Assembly: GCF_034350045.1 (NCBI RefSeq)
Contig: NZ_CP133781.1
Span: 627,001-691,000 of the forward strand
DNA length: 64,000 nucleotides
Direction: 5' to 3'
DNA from: Pseudomonas sp. CCI4.2
GTDB lineage: Bacteria; Pseudomonadota; Gammaproteobacteria; Pseudomonadales; Pseudomonadaceae
This document shows, piece after piece, positions 56,744-64,000 of the stretch (position 1 is the stretch's first letter; each line of letters starts with the position of its first letter). Made by a program: the position numbers and the translations under genes. A model generated the notes under the pieces. That model had not been told where the DNA came from. It saw nothing but the letters and a program-made list of their open reading frames with translations, and did not search any database.

Positions 56744-58027
56744 TTAAATCACGATCCGCAGGCACTGGCCCGCGTGATACAGCGAAAATCCCGCCTCGTA
56801 GAGCGCACTGCGTATTCCCACACCCGTCAATGGACTCATCGGAGCGAAGGGTACCGGTAGCGCTTTTGGATCGCCATGGCACAGGTAATCGGCGAACGCT
56901 TTGCCGACGACGGTTCCAGTGGTGTTGCCACGGCCGTTGTAGCCCGTGACAGCAACCAGGCCCGGAGCAGGTTCAAACAAACGCAACAGGTGATCTGGCG
57001 TGAAGGCAATGGTGCCCGTCCAAGTACATTCCCACTCAACCGGTTTCAGGTACGGGAAGTAATGCTGCTGAACCCGGTCGGCCCACGCTTTGAGAAACCA
57101 GGTTGGCTTTTGATTGCCGTTGCCCAGGCTCCCCAACAACAGACGGCCATCAGCGTCGCGGCGAATACTGCTGAGTACTTGGCGTGTGTCCCATGAACCT
57201 TGGCCACCGGGCAAAATCTGCTGCGCCGCGTCCTCTGTCAGTGGCGCAGAAGCGACCTGATAGTAATAACCGGGGAAGAAATTGCGCCGCAGCTCGGTCC
57301 ATTCACCCTCAGTGTAAGCGTTGGACGCGATCACGACTTTTTCGGCGAGCACTGCACCGTGCTCGGTGATCACGCACCAGCGATCACCTTGGCGTTCGAG
57401 ACGGGTGACCGGAGAGTGATCAAACACCTGACCACCGAGCCCGACCACCGCCTTGGCCAGCCCGCTGGTGTAAGCCATCGGGTTGAACGTACCGGCTCGA
57501 CGATCCAGCAGCGCGGTGGAAATTTTCTGGGTGCCGGTGGCGTCCTGGCACGCTTTGCCCGTCAGTAATTCCACTGGGGCGCCGCGGCGTTTCCATTGCT
57601 CTTCGCGGCTGCGCAGGTCGGCTCCGCCACGGGCGTTGTGCGCCATGTGAAGCGTGCCTTCACGGCGCAGCTGGCAATCGATGCCGTACTTGTCGATCAG
57701 GCTGAACACCAATGACGGCGCGGCACCCAGCATTTGATTCAGTTGGCTGCCGACTTCTTTGCCGAAGCCCGCTTCGATGTCGTCGGGCGGTATCCACAAC
57801 CCGGCGTTGACCAGCCCAACGTTGCGCCCGGATCCACCTTGACCGACGCGTTGGGCTTCCAGCACGGCGACGGTCTTGCCCTGTTCCAACAGGTGAATCG
57901 CCGCTGACAAACCGGTAATGCCTGCGCCAATCACGCACACATCAACCGTTACTTCTCCTTTAAGCGCCCCGGCATCAGGCCGTTGCGGTGTCAATTTTTC
58001 CCACAGACATTCTTCGCGTAACGGCAT
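56744..58027 (-). CDS. amaA: L-pipecolate oxidase, FAD-dependent
   Basis: The 427-residue flavoprotein has the FAD-binding VCVIGAGITGLSAAIHLLEQG motif near residue 30 and the DAO-type (glycine oxidase family) body, ending with TGYNGRGNTTGTVVGKAFADYL. Gene context decides its role: the next gene is the amaB dehydrogenase and a LysR regulator follows, the arrangement of the P. putida amaAB locus, where AmaA oxidises L-pipecolate in D-lysine breakdown. Related enzymes oxidise gamma-glutamylputrescine, so confirmation by activity is needed. Confidence 0.85.
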   Translation of the reverse strand: MPLREECLWEKLTPQRPDAGALKGEVTVDVCVIGAGITGLSAAIHLLEQGKTVAVLEAQRVGQGGSGRNVGLVNAGLWIPPDDIEAGFGKEVGSQLNQMLGAAPSLVFSLIDKYGIDCQLRREGTLHMAHNARGGADLRSREEQWKRRGAPVELLTGKACQDATGTQKISTALLDRRAGTFNPMAYTSGLAKAVVGLGGQVFDHSPVTRLERQGDRWCVITEHGAVLAEKVVIASNAYTEGEWTELRRNFFPGYYYQVASAPLTEDAAQQILPGGQGSWDTRQVLSSIRRDADGRLLLGSLGNGNQKPTWFLKAWADRVQQHYFPYLKPVEWECTWTGTIAFTPDHLLRLFEPAPGLVAVTGYNGRGNTTGTVVGKAFADYLCHGDPKALPVPFAPMSPLTGVGIRSALYEAGFSLYHAGQCLRIVI

Positions 58028-58078
58028 CGCAAAACCCCGGAAAAATACATAGTCTAAATAATGCGCTGCCGAAACCCA

Positions 58079-58163
58079 GTGGGAGCGGACGTGTTCGCGA
58101 AGGGAGCAACGTGGTCGTTCTGAAACACCGCGTTGCTCCCTTCGCGAACACGTTCGCTCCCAC
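58079..58163. repeat. Long inverted repeat between amaB and amaA
   Basis: GTGGGAGCGGACGTGTTCGC and the inverse GCGAACACGTTCGCTCCCAC form an 85-bp nearly perfect palindrome. In the operon transcript it would fold between the two genes. Confidence 0.85.
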
Positions 58164-58186
58164 CGGGATTGACCAAATTGACCTTA

Positions 58187-59677
58187 TCAGTCGAAGGTGA
58201 TCCCTTGCGCCAGCGGCAATTCAAGCGAGTAGTTCACGGTCGCGGTTTGGCGACGCATGTAGCCGCGCCACGAATCAGAACCTGATTCACGGCCGCCGCC
58301 GGTTTCTTTCTCACCGCCGAACGCGCCTCCGATTTCAGCACCGCTTGGACCGATGTTGACGTTGGCGATCCCGCAATCACTGCCCAGCGCTGAAATGAAC
58401 TGCTCAGCCTCACGCACGTCGGTGGTGAAAATGCACGACGACAGCCCCTGTGGCACGGCGTTGTTCAAACGCACGGCTTCGGCGAACTCTTCGTAACCGA
58501 CCACGTACAGAATCGGGGCAAAGGTTTCGGTACACACCACGTCGCTTTGCTCAGGCATTTCGACGATGGAAGGGGTCACGTAGTAAGCGTTCGGGAACTC
58601 CTCAGCCAACACGCGCTTGCCGCCGAAGACTCGACCGCCTTCGCTCAACGCCTGCTCTAGCGCGTCCTGCATGTTTTCGTAGGCACCTTTATCAATCAGC
58701 GGACCGACGAGATTACCTTCCAGCGGGTGACCGATACGCACTTTGGCGTAAGCGGTTTTCAAGCGGCTGACGATTTCAGCTTTGACCGATTCGTGAGCAA
58801 TCAAGCGGCGCAAACTGGTGCAGCGTTGACCGGCCGTGCCGACGGCGCTGAACAGAATCGCGCGGACAGCCAGGTCGAGGTCGGCGCTTGGGCCGAGGAT
58901 CATCGCGTTGTTGCCGCCCAGTTCAAGAATGCTGCGGGCAAAACGTGCGGCGATTTTCGGAGCCACTTCACGGCCCATGCGCGTGCTGCCGGTGGCGCTG
59001 ATCAACGCGACACGCGGATCATCCACCAACGCTTCGCCCGCCTCTCGGCCACCGATAACGACTTGGCTCAAGTAAGCCGGTGCGTCCGGGAAGTGTTTCA
59101 ACACGCTTTCGAACAACGCCTGACACGCCAAGGCGGTCAGCGGGGTTTTTTCCGAAGGTTTCCAGATCACCGCATTGCCGCAAACCAGCGCCAGCGTAGT
59201 GTTCCAGGCCCAAACGGCGACGGGGAAGTTGAACGCGCTGATCACGCCAACGACGCCCAGCGGGTGCCAGGTTTCGCGCATGTGGTGGCCAGGACGCTCG
59301 GAAGCAATGGTCAAACCGTACAGCTGGCGCGACAGACCGACCGCGAAGTCGCAGATGTCGATCATTTCCTGTACTTCACCCAAACCTTCCTGAGTGATCT
59401 TGCCCGCTTCCCACGACACCAACTCGCCCAGCTCGGCTTTGTGCTTACGCAGCGCTTCACCGAACAAACGAATCAGCTCGCCACGGCGTGGAGCCGGCAC
59501 TTTACGCCAGGCTTCGAAAGCGTTTTCGGCACGGGTCACGTGCTGTTCCACTTCCGCTCGCCCTTCCCAATGCACGCGAGCCACTTGGCTGCCATCGACC
59601 GGTGTGTGCACGGCTTGGTTGCCATTCTGGTACAGCGAGGCATCGACACCGAGACGGTTGAGCAAGTCGGTAATCAT
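58187..59677 (-). CDS. amaB: L-piperidine-6-carboxylate / aminoadipate semialdehyde dehydrogenase
   Basis: The 496-residue aldehyde dehydrogenase is of the ALDH7A1 (antiquitin) class. The catalytic cysteine lies in GTAGQRCTSLRRL near residue 290, the general-base glutamate in ILELGGNNAMIL near residue 256, and the cofactor-binding region includes ISAFNFPVAVWAWN and GNAVIWKPSEKTPL. The C-terminal GGAFGGEKETGGGRESGSDSW segment is diagnostic of the class. It oxidises the product of AmaA to 2-aminoadipate. Divergent LysR gene upstream. Confidence 0.94.
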   Translation of the reverse strand: MITDLLNRLGVDASLYQNGNQAVHTPVDGSQVARVHWEGRAEVEQHVTRAENAFEAWRKVPAPRRGELIRLFGEALRKHKAELGELVSWEAGKITQEGLGEVQEMIDICDFAVGLSRQLYGLTIASERPGHHMRETWHPLGVVGVISAFNFPVAVWAWNTTLALVCGNAVIWKPSEKTPLTALACQALFESVLKHFPDAPAYLSQVVIGGREAGEALVDDPRVALISATGSTRMGREVAPKIAARFARSILELGGNNAMILGPSADLDLAVRAILFSAVGTAGQRCTSLRRLIAHESVKAEIVSRLKTAYAKVRIGHPLEGNLVGPLIDKGAYENMQDALEQALSEGGRVFGGKRVLAEEFPNAYYVTPSIVEMPEQSDVVCTETFAPILYVVGYEEFAEAVRLNNAVPQGLSSCIFTTDVREAEQFISALGSDCGIANVNIGPSGAEIGGAFGGEKETGGGRESGSDSWRGYMRRQTATVNYSLELPLAQGITFD

Positions 59678-59869
59678 GGTTTCTCCTGGTTTCTATAAAT
59701 GAAAAAGCCGAAATAGGGGAGCACAAACAAAAGCGGCTAAAGCGTCAGCCTCTACTAATAGCTGGCCTGAGACGTAGGAACAAACGACCATTACGCGAGA
59801 TATCATTCCGTTTATTCATGCTGCCCTTCGCGTGTGCCCTGGCAGCGTAGAAAAACCATAGGCCAGACC
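59678..59869. promoter_or_regulatory. Divergent amaB / LysR promoter region
   Basis: The 192-bp gap between amaB and the LysR regulator must hold both promoters and probably the LysR operator. I could not fix a clear T-N11-A site. Confidence 0.4.
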
Positions 59870-60772
59870 ATGCTCAACAAACGTCATCTGCCGTCCATCA
59901 CCGCGTTGCAATGCTTCGAAGCGGTGACCCGGCACCTGAGTTTTACCCGTGCCGCTGAAGAACTCCATCTGACCCAAAGCGCCGTCAGCAAGCAAGTCGC
60001 ACAACTTGAAGACCTGGTGCAGCACCTGCTGTTTCGACGCGTGCGTCGCCGCTTGCAACTGACCCCGGCCGGCGCACTGTACCTAGGCGAAGTGCGCAAG
60101 ATACTGATGCAGGTGGAAATGTCCACTCACTACTTGCGCTCGTATGGCGGCGAAACCGAAGTCTTGCGGGTGTCTACCCCACCGACCTTCGGTGCTCGCT
60201 GGCTGGTACCTCGGCTCAAAGGCTGGCGGTTGCGCCATCCACATATTCACCTGGATCTGGTCAGCGAACAGGGCCCCGATGACTTGATTCAAGGCCGCTG
60301 CGACTTGGCGTTCTATTTTGGCCAAGGCGCGCGTCCCGGCGCTGAATCGATGAAACTGTTCAACGAAGAATTGATAGCAGTGTGCGCACCCGGTAGCTTG
60401 CCGGCCATCCCGTTCACTGATCCAACGCAGTTGAGCGAATTGGTCCTGCTGCAAAGTGGCTCACGCCCACAAGCCTGGCATGAATGGTTCGACAGCCAGG
60501 GTTATCAAACCGAATACAGCTACCACGGCCCGCGCTTTGAAACTTTTTACATGTGCATTCGCGCAGCACAGGTTGGTTGCGGCGTCGCGTTGCTGCCGCG
60601 CTTTTTGGTTGAAGAAGAGCTGGCGGAAGGCAAACTGGTGATCCCGTGGCCCCACGCCCTGCCGAGCCACGACGCCTATTACATGGCCTACCCGGAGCAC
60701 ACAGCTGAAGTGCCCAAGATCCGAGATTTTGTACGCTGGATGACTGAACAGTTGGATAACCCGGTAACTTAG
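59870..60772 (+). CDS. LysR family regulator of the ama genes
   Basis: The 300-residue regulator is of the GcvA type, with the helix-turn-helix LSFTRAAEELHLTQSAVSKQVAQLE near residue 24 and an effector domain with STPPTFGARWLVPRLKGW near residue 100. It is divergent from amaB, so it most likely controls amaAB. The ATG at 59870 gives MLNKRHLPSITALQCFEAV, the normal start; an in-frame ATG at 59834 would add 12 residues. Confidence 0.92.
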   Translation: MLNKRHLPSITALQCFEAVTRHLSFTRAAEELHLTQSAVSKQVAQLEDLVQHLLFRRVRRRLQLTPAGALYLGEVRKILMQVEMSTHYLRSYGGETEVLRVSTPPTFGARWLVPRLKGWRLRHPHIHLDLVSEQGPDDLIQGRCDLAFYFGQGARPGAESMKLFNEELIAVCAPGSLPAIPFTDPTQLSELVLLQSGSRPQAWHEWFDSQGYQTEYSYHGPRFETFYMCIRAAQVGCGVALLPRFLVEEELAEGKLVIPWPHALPSHDAYYMAYPEHTAEVPKIRDFVRWMTEQLDNPVT

Positions 60773-60841
60773 GGGCGACAATGCGGACCCAGCCTCGGTT
60801 GCGACCCCAACCCCACCGGCAGCACTGGAGACCTAACAAAA

Positions 60842-62101
60842 ATGAGTGAGAGCGCCTTCTCCGATCGTATCGTGCAGAACCTGCTCGACACCGACTTCTA
60901 CAAGCTGACCATGATGCAAGCGGTGCTGCACAACTACCCAAACGTGGATGTGGAATGGGAGTTTCGCTGTCGCAATGGCGAGGATCTGCGGCCTTATCTG
61001 ACTGAGATCCGCCATCAGATCGCCCTGCTGTGCGAACTGTCCATGGGCCCGGAACAATTGGGTTTTCTTGAACGCATCAGCTTCATGAAGCCTGACTTTT
61101 TGCGTTTTCTGGGTCTGTTCCGCTTCAACATGCGCTATGTGCAGACCCACATCGAAGACGGCGAGTTGCGTATTCGCCTGCATGGCCCATGGCTGCACGT
61201 GATCATGTTCGAAGTGCCGCTGCTGGCGATTGTCAGCGAAGTGCGAAACCGTATTCGTCACCCCGGCACGATGCTGGTGCAGGCCCGCGATCAGCTGTAC
61301 CGCAAGTTCGACTGGCTATTGGCCAATGCCTCCAGCGATGAACTCGCCGGTTTGAAGGTGGCGGACTTCGGTACCCGCCGACGCTTCTCGTACCGCGTGC
61401 AGGAGGAAGTGGTTTCGGTGCTTAAACAGGACTTTCCCGGTCAGTTCGTCGGCACCAGCAACGTTGAGCTGGCACGAAAACTGGACCTGAAACCCTTGGG
61501 GACCATGGCCCATGAATGGATCATGGCCCATCAACAATTAGGGCCGCGACTGATCGACAGCCAAATTGTCGCGCTGGATTGTTGGGTCCGCGAATACCGG
61601 GGGCTGCTGGGCATCGCCCTGACCGACTGCATCACCACCGACGCTTTTCTGAACGATTTCGATCTGTACTTCGCCAAACTGTTCGATGGCCTGCGGCATG
61701 ATTCCGGGGACCCGGTGGTGTGGGCTGAAAAATGCATAGCGCATTATCAGAATCTCGGCATTGAGCCAATGAGCAAGACGCTGGTGTTCTCCGACGGTTT
61801 GAATTTGCCTAAGGCGCTGGAGATATTTCGCGCGCTGCGAGGCCGTATCAACGTCAGTTTTGGCATCGGCACCAATTTGACTGCCGACATTGCGGGCATT
61901 GAGCCCATGAGTATTGTGCTTAAAATGACCGCTTGCGCCGGCCAAGCTGTGGCGAAGATTTCCGATGAACCCGGCAAGACGCAGTGCAAAGACCCGAACT
62001 TCGTCGCGTATTTGCGGCACGTGTTCAAAGTGCCGGTCAGCCCTGTCGCCGAGCTGCCGGCTTTAAATACTTCCGTTCCTACACCACTTGTTGAGGAGTG
62101 A
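60842..62101 (+). CDS. pncB: Nicotinate phosphoribosyltransferase
   Basis: The 419-residue enzyme turns nicotinate into nicotinate mononucleotide in NAD salvage. Motifs: [16 protein letters not shown] near residue 14, [18 protein letters not shown] near residue 175, the autophosphorylated-His-type [11 protein letters not shown] near residue 221, [13 protein letters not shown] near residue 285 and [13 protein letters not shown]. The gene is followed after only 3 bp by nadE, linking two steps of the same pathway. Confidence 0.96.
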   Translation: MSESAFSDRIVQNLLDTDFYKLTMMQAVLHNYPNVDVEWEFRCRNGEDLRPYLTEIRHQIALLCELSMGPEQLGFLERISFMKPDFLRFLGLFRFNMRYVQTHIEDGELRIRLHGPWLHVIMFEVPLLAIVSEVRNRIRHPGTMLVQARDQLYRKFDWLLANASSDELAGLKVADFGTRRRFSYRVQEEVVSVLKQDFPGQFVGTSNVELARKLDLKPLGTMAHEWIMAHQQLGPRLIDSQIVALDCWVREYRGLLGIALTDCITTDAFLNDFDLYFAKLFDGLRHDSGDPVVWAEKCIAHYQNLGIEPMSKTLVFSDGLNLPKALEIFRALRGRINVSFGIGTNLTADIAGIEPMSIVLKMTACAGQAVAKISDEPGKTQCKDPNFVAYLRHVFKVPVSPVAELPALNTSVPTPLVEE

Positions 62102-62104
62102 ACC

Positions 62105-62932
62105 ATGCACGCCGTACAGCTCCAGATCGCTGAAGAGCTCAAGGTCCAACCCCCTTTCGCCGACCAGAATGCGCTTGAAGCCGAAGTCGCGCGGCGGGTC
62201 GCTTTTATCCAGCAGTGTTTGCACAACGCCAAGCTGAAAACCTTGGTACTGGGCATCAGTGGCGGCGTTGATTCACTGACGGCAGGTTTGCTCGCCCAAC
62301 GTGCGGTGGAGCAACTGCGCCAAAGCACCGGGGATAAAAGCTATTGTTTCATCGCCGTGCGCCTGCCGTATCAAACCCAGCTGGATGAGCATGAAGCTCA
62401 GGCCAGCCTTGAGTGCATCAAGCCGGACGAATCGCACACGGTAAACATTGGTCCTTCGGTGCAAGCGCTGACGGCCCAAATCAAAGCGTTCGAAGGCCAG
62501 CATGCCAGCGCTGTGGATTTTGTGACCGGGAATACCAAGGCGCGGATGCGCATGGTCGCGCAATACGCGATTGCCGGTGCGCGCCAAGGGTTGGTGATCG
62601 GCACTGACCATGCGGCGGAAGCAGTCATGGGTTTCTTCACCAAGTTCGGCGACGGCGCATGCGATATCGCGCCCTTGAGTGGATTGGTCAAAAATCAGGT
62701 CCGGGCCATCGCTCGCAGCTTCGGCGCACCGCAGTCGCTGGTGGAAAAAGTGCCGACCGCCGACCTTGAAGACCTGGTGCCGGGCAAACCGGACGAAGCC
62801 TCCCATGGCGTCACCTATGCCGAGATCGATGCATTCCTGCACGGTGAGCCGGTGCGTGAAGAGGCGTTCACGATCATTCGTGATACCTACCGCAAGACTC
62901 AGCACAAGCGGGAATTGCCGTTCGCGCCTTGA
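62105..62932 (+). CDS. nadE: NAD synthetase, ammonia-dependent
   Basis: The 275-residue enzyme amidates nicotinate adenine dinucleotide to NAD using ammonia. The P-loop [11 protein letters not shown] lies near residue 48, [22 protein letters not shown] near residue 139 and [25 protein letters not shown] near residue 167. It lacks the glutaminase domain of longer NadE proteins, so it depends on free ammonia, which urease and amino-acid breakdown nearby could supply (an inference). A terminator-like hairpin follows. Confidence 0.96.
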   Translation: MHAVQLQIAEELKVQPPFADQNALEAEVARRVAFIQQCLHNAKLKTLVLGISGGVDSLTAGLLAQRAVEQLRQSTGDKSYCFIAVRLPYQTQLDEHEAQASLECIKPDESHTVNIGPSVQALTAQIKAFEGQHASAVDFVTGNTKARMRMVAQYAIAGARQGLVIGTDHAAEAVMGFFTKFGDGACDIAPLSGLVKNQVRAIARSFGAPQSLVEKVPTADLEDLVPGKPDEASHGVTYAEIDAFLHGEPVREEAFTIIRDTYRKTQHKRELPFAP

Positions 62933-62949
62933 ATCGACCGATAACTCGA

Positions 62950-63013
62950 TTCGCAGGCAAGCCTGCTCCCATGCGATTGCCGCAGATCCTGTGGGGGCAG
63001 GCTTGCTGCGAAT
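62950..63013. repeat. REP pair after nadE
   Basis: TTCGCAGGCAAGCCTGCTCC and an inverse GGGGCAGGCTTGCTGCGAA (one base shorter than usual) form an imperfect palindrome. Confidence 0.75.
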
Positions 63014-63045
63014 GTCGCGCCGCGTTATCTAATGTTCAACGATAG

Positions 63046-63073
63046 AAAACGGAATGAACCTGCCGTTTTTTTT
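63046..63073 (+). terminator. Probable terminator of pncB-nadE
   Basis: AAAACGG / CCGTTTT arms with a 10-nt loop followed by a run of T. Confidence 0.65.
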
Positions 63074-63140
63074 CGTTTGTGCCGCTCGGCCATCAACGCT
63101 TTCATAGGAACCTACTTTCCATAGTCAGAGCCCGTTGCTT

Positions 63141-64000
63141 ATGTCCTCCTTCGAAGGCCTGTTTTCCCTAGTCGCATCTGTTGTTGGCCAACCCGCTGCA
63201 CAGTGGCTTGAAGCTCATGTAGAGGTGCCAGCCGGCTTGCATGACTTCAAGTGGAGCGACACTGAGCTGCACCGGGTTTGGCTGGCCGAAGCGCTGAACC
63301 TGTGCCTGCTTCACAAATTGGTGGAGGCGGTGCCTGCGGGTCGGGTGTATGTCGAAGAACAAGCCGAGCAACGGCGCAAAGTGGTGTTTGATCATGGCGC
63401 GATTCGGACGGTAGATTGGTTCGCCAACGGCGAATTGCCCCGTGGCCGTCTGGCCTTCACCCGGTTGCTCGAACCCTTGGGCTTTACCGATGTGCGCACC
63501 TACCCGCTGACCAAACTGAACATGACCGGTTGGGGTTATCGTCAACAGGACCTGCCGGAGGACATTGCGCAGTTTTTCGTTTCCGAATTGCACCCTGGTC
63601 GTTTCAGCGAAGCCTTTCAGGCCGCTGCCGAACGCGTCGTCAGTTCGAGCCGTGATCCGCTGGACACCGAGCAACTGAGTATCCTCAAACGCCTGCAATT
63701 AACCCGTCATTGTTCGTTGAGTGAGGCGTACCGCTTGCTACCGGGTTTGTACGCAGCCTTCGGCCGTCAGCATGGCGTGGTGAGGCACGCGGACTATCAA
63801 CAATTGCTCAGCGAAAGCGCGGAAATGGCCTGGATTGCCACCGAAGGCAATAGCTTCAATCACCTGACGGATCGGGTTGAGAATCTAGAAGCGGTGGTTG
63901 CTGAACAAGTGCGGCGGGATCGGCCGATGAAGGCCGCTATCGAAGTGTCTGCTTCGGGCCGGGTCATGCAGACCGCCTACAAAGCGTGCACGGTGAATCG
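63141..64000 (+). CDS. DUF1338 family protein (2-oxoadipate dioxygenase/decarboxylase relative), 3' truncated
   Basis: An open frame runs from the ATG at 63141 to the window edge, 286 codons so far. It carries DUF1338 (PF07063) features: LEPLGFTDVRTYPLTKLNMTGWGYRQ near residue 110, then GNSFNHLTDRVENLEAV near residue 235, whose histidine matches the metal-binding site of the family, and a trailing MKAAIEVSASGRVMQT segment. The longer relative HglS of P. putida is the 2-oxoadipate dioxygenase/decarboxylase in D-lysine breakdown and is encoded near amaAB there. This copy looks like the shorter class, so an identical function is not certain. Confidence 0.8.
   Translation, partial: MSSFEGLFSLVASVVGQPAAQWLEAHVEVPAGLHDFKWSDTELHRVWLAEALNLCLLHKLVEAVPAGRVYVEEQAEQRRKVVFDHGAIRTVDWFANGELPRGRLAFTRLLEPLGFTDVRTYPLTKLNMTGWGYRQQDLPEDIAQFFVSELHPGRFSEAFQAAAERVVSSSRDPLDTEQLSILKRLQLTRHCSLSEAYRLLPGLYAAFGRQHGVVRHADYQQLLSESAEMAWIATEGNSFNHLTDRVENLEAVVAEQVRRDRPMKAAIEVSASGRVMQTAYKACTVN

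Noticed and set aside
63168..63698. Leftward 176-residue gene at the window end
   Set aside because: It is the antisense shadow of the DUF1338 gene, which runs off the edge and so lacks a stop in the window.

Overview
The window is a stretch of a Pseudomonas chromosome, most likely from the P. fluorescens species complex. The evidence is the GC-rich gene style, the urt-ure gene order (urtABCDE, ureD-ureA-acetyltransferase-ureB-ureC, with ureEFG about 15 kb away), the CbiG-CobJ fusion, the amaA-amaB pair, and many Pseudomonas REP-like palindromes between genes. I saw no rRNA, tRNA, insertion sequence, prophage or CRISPR array. Genes cut by the window ends are a RetS-like hybrid kinase (left) and a DUF1338 protein (right).

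Layout. 1-1253: the end of the kinase gene and a MarC-family membrane protein. 1259-3478: three leftward, tandem, mutually related genes of unknown function. 3959-11584: cobalamin corrin-ring genes, with cobJ-cobI-cobH-cobG leftward and cobL-cbiD-cobK rightward from a shared 114-bp divergent region. 11969-14811: two DUF2946 proteins, a PCu(A)C periplasmic copper chaperone and a PepSY membrane protein, which look like a copper module. 14824-17578: a BtuCDF/FecBCDE-type importer. 17734-21261: a 1175-residue protein resembling the Pseudomonas 'dermonecrotic toxin domain' family. 21474-31683: urea importer UrtABCDE and urease structural genes behind a probable sigma-54 promoter. 31841-41342: an RsbRD-like histidine kinase, CbpA/CbpM, an Hsp70-like protein, an AI-2E family protein, PsiF, AraC regulator, DMT exporter, lipase, OsmE and a ferritin-like protein. 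41431-42230: three tandem colicin/pyocin-type immunity genes, two of them broken, with no toxin gene beside them. 42825-50468: AsmA protein, small secreted protein, DesT, UreEFG, AGE-family epimerase and an SDR. 50469-51218: a gene-free stretch with DnaA-box-like sites. 51219-56367: a branched-chain amino-acid-type ABC transporter behind a near-perfect sigma-54 promoter, preceded by a 22-bp periodic repeat array. 56744-60772: amaA, amaB and a LysR regulator (lysine/pipecolate catabolism). 60842-64000: pncB, nadE and the DUF1338 gene.

Functional themes. Nitrogen scavenging dominates: urea uptake and hydrolysis, amino-acid uptake and lysine breakdown; the two importers carry sigma-54 promoter sequences, which fits NtrC-type control. 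The cobalamin genes, copper module and importer form a second theme of metal and cofactor supply.

The observations most worth a second look are: the unknown three-paralog operon; REP palindromes inserted in frame into cobG; the decaying orphan immunity-gene array; the phased repeat array plus sigma-54 promoter upstream of the amino-acid transporter; the DnaA-box cluster; and the large toxin-like protein.
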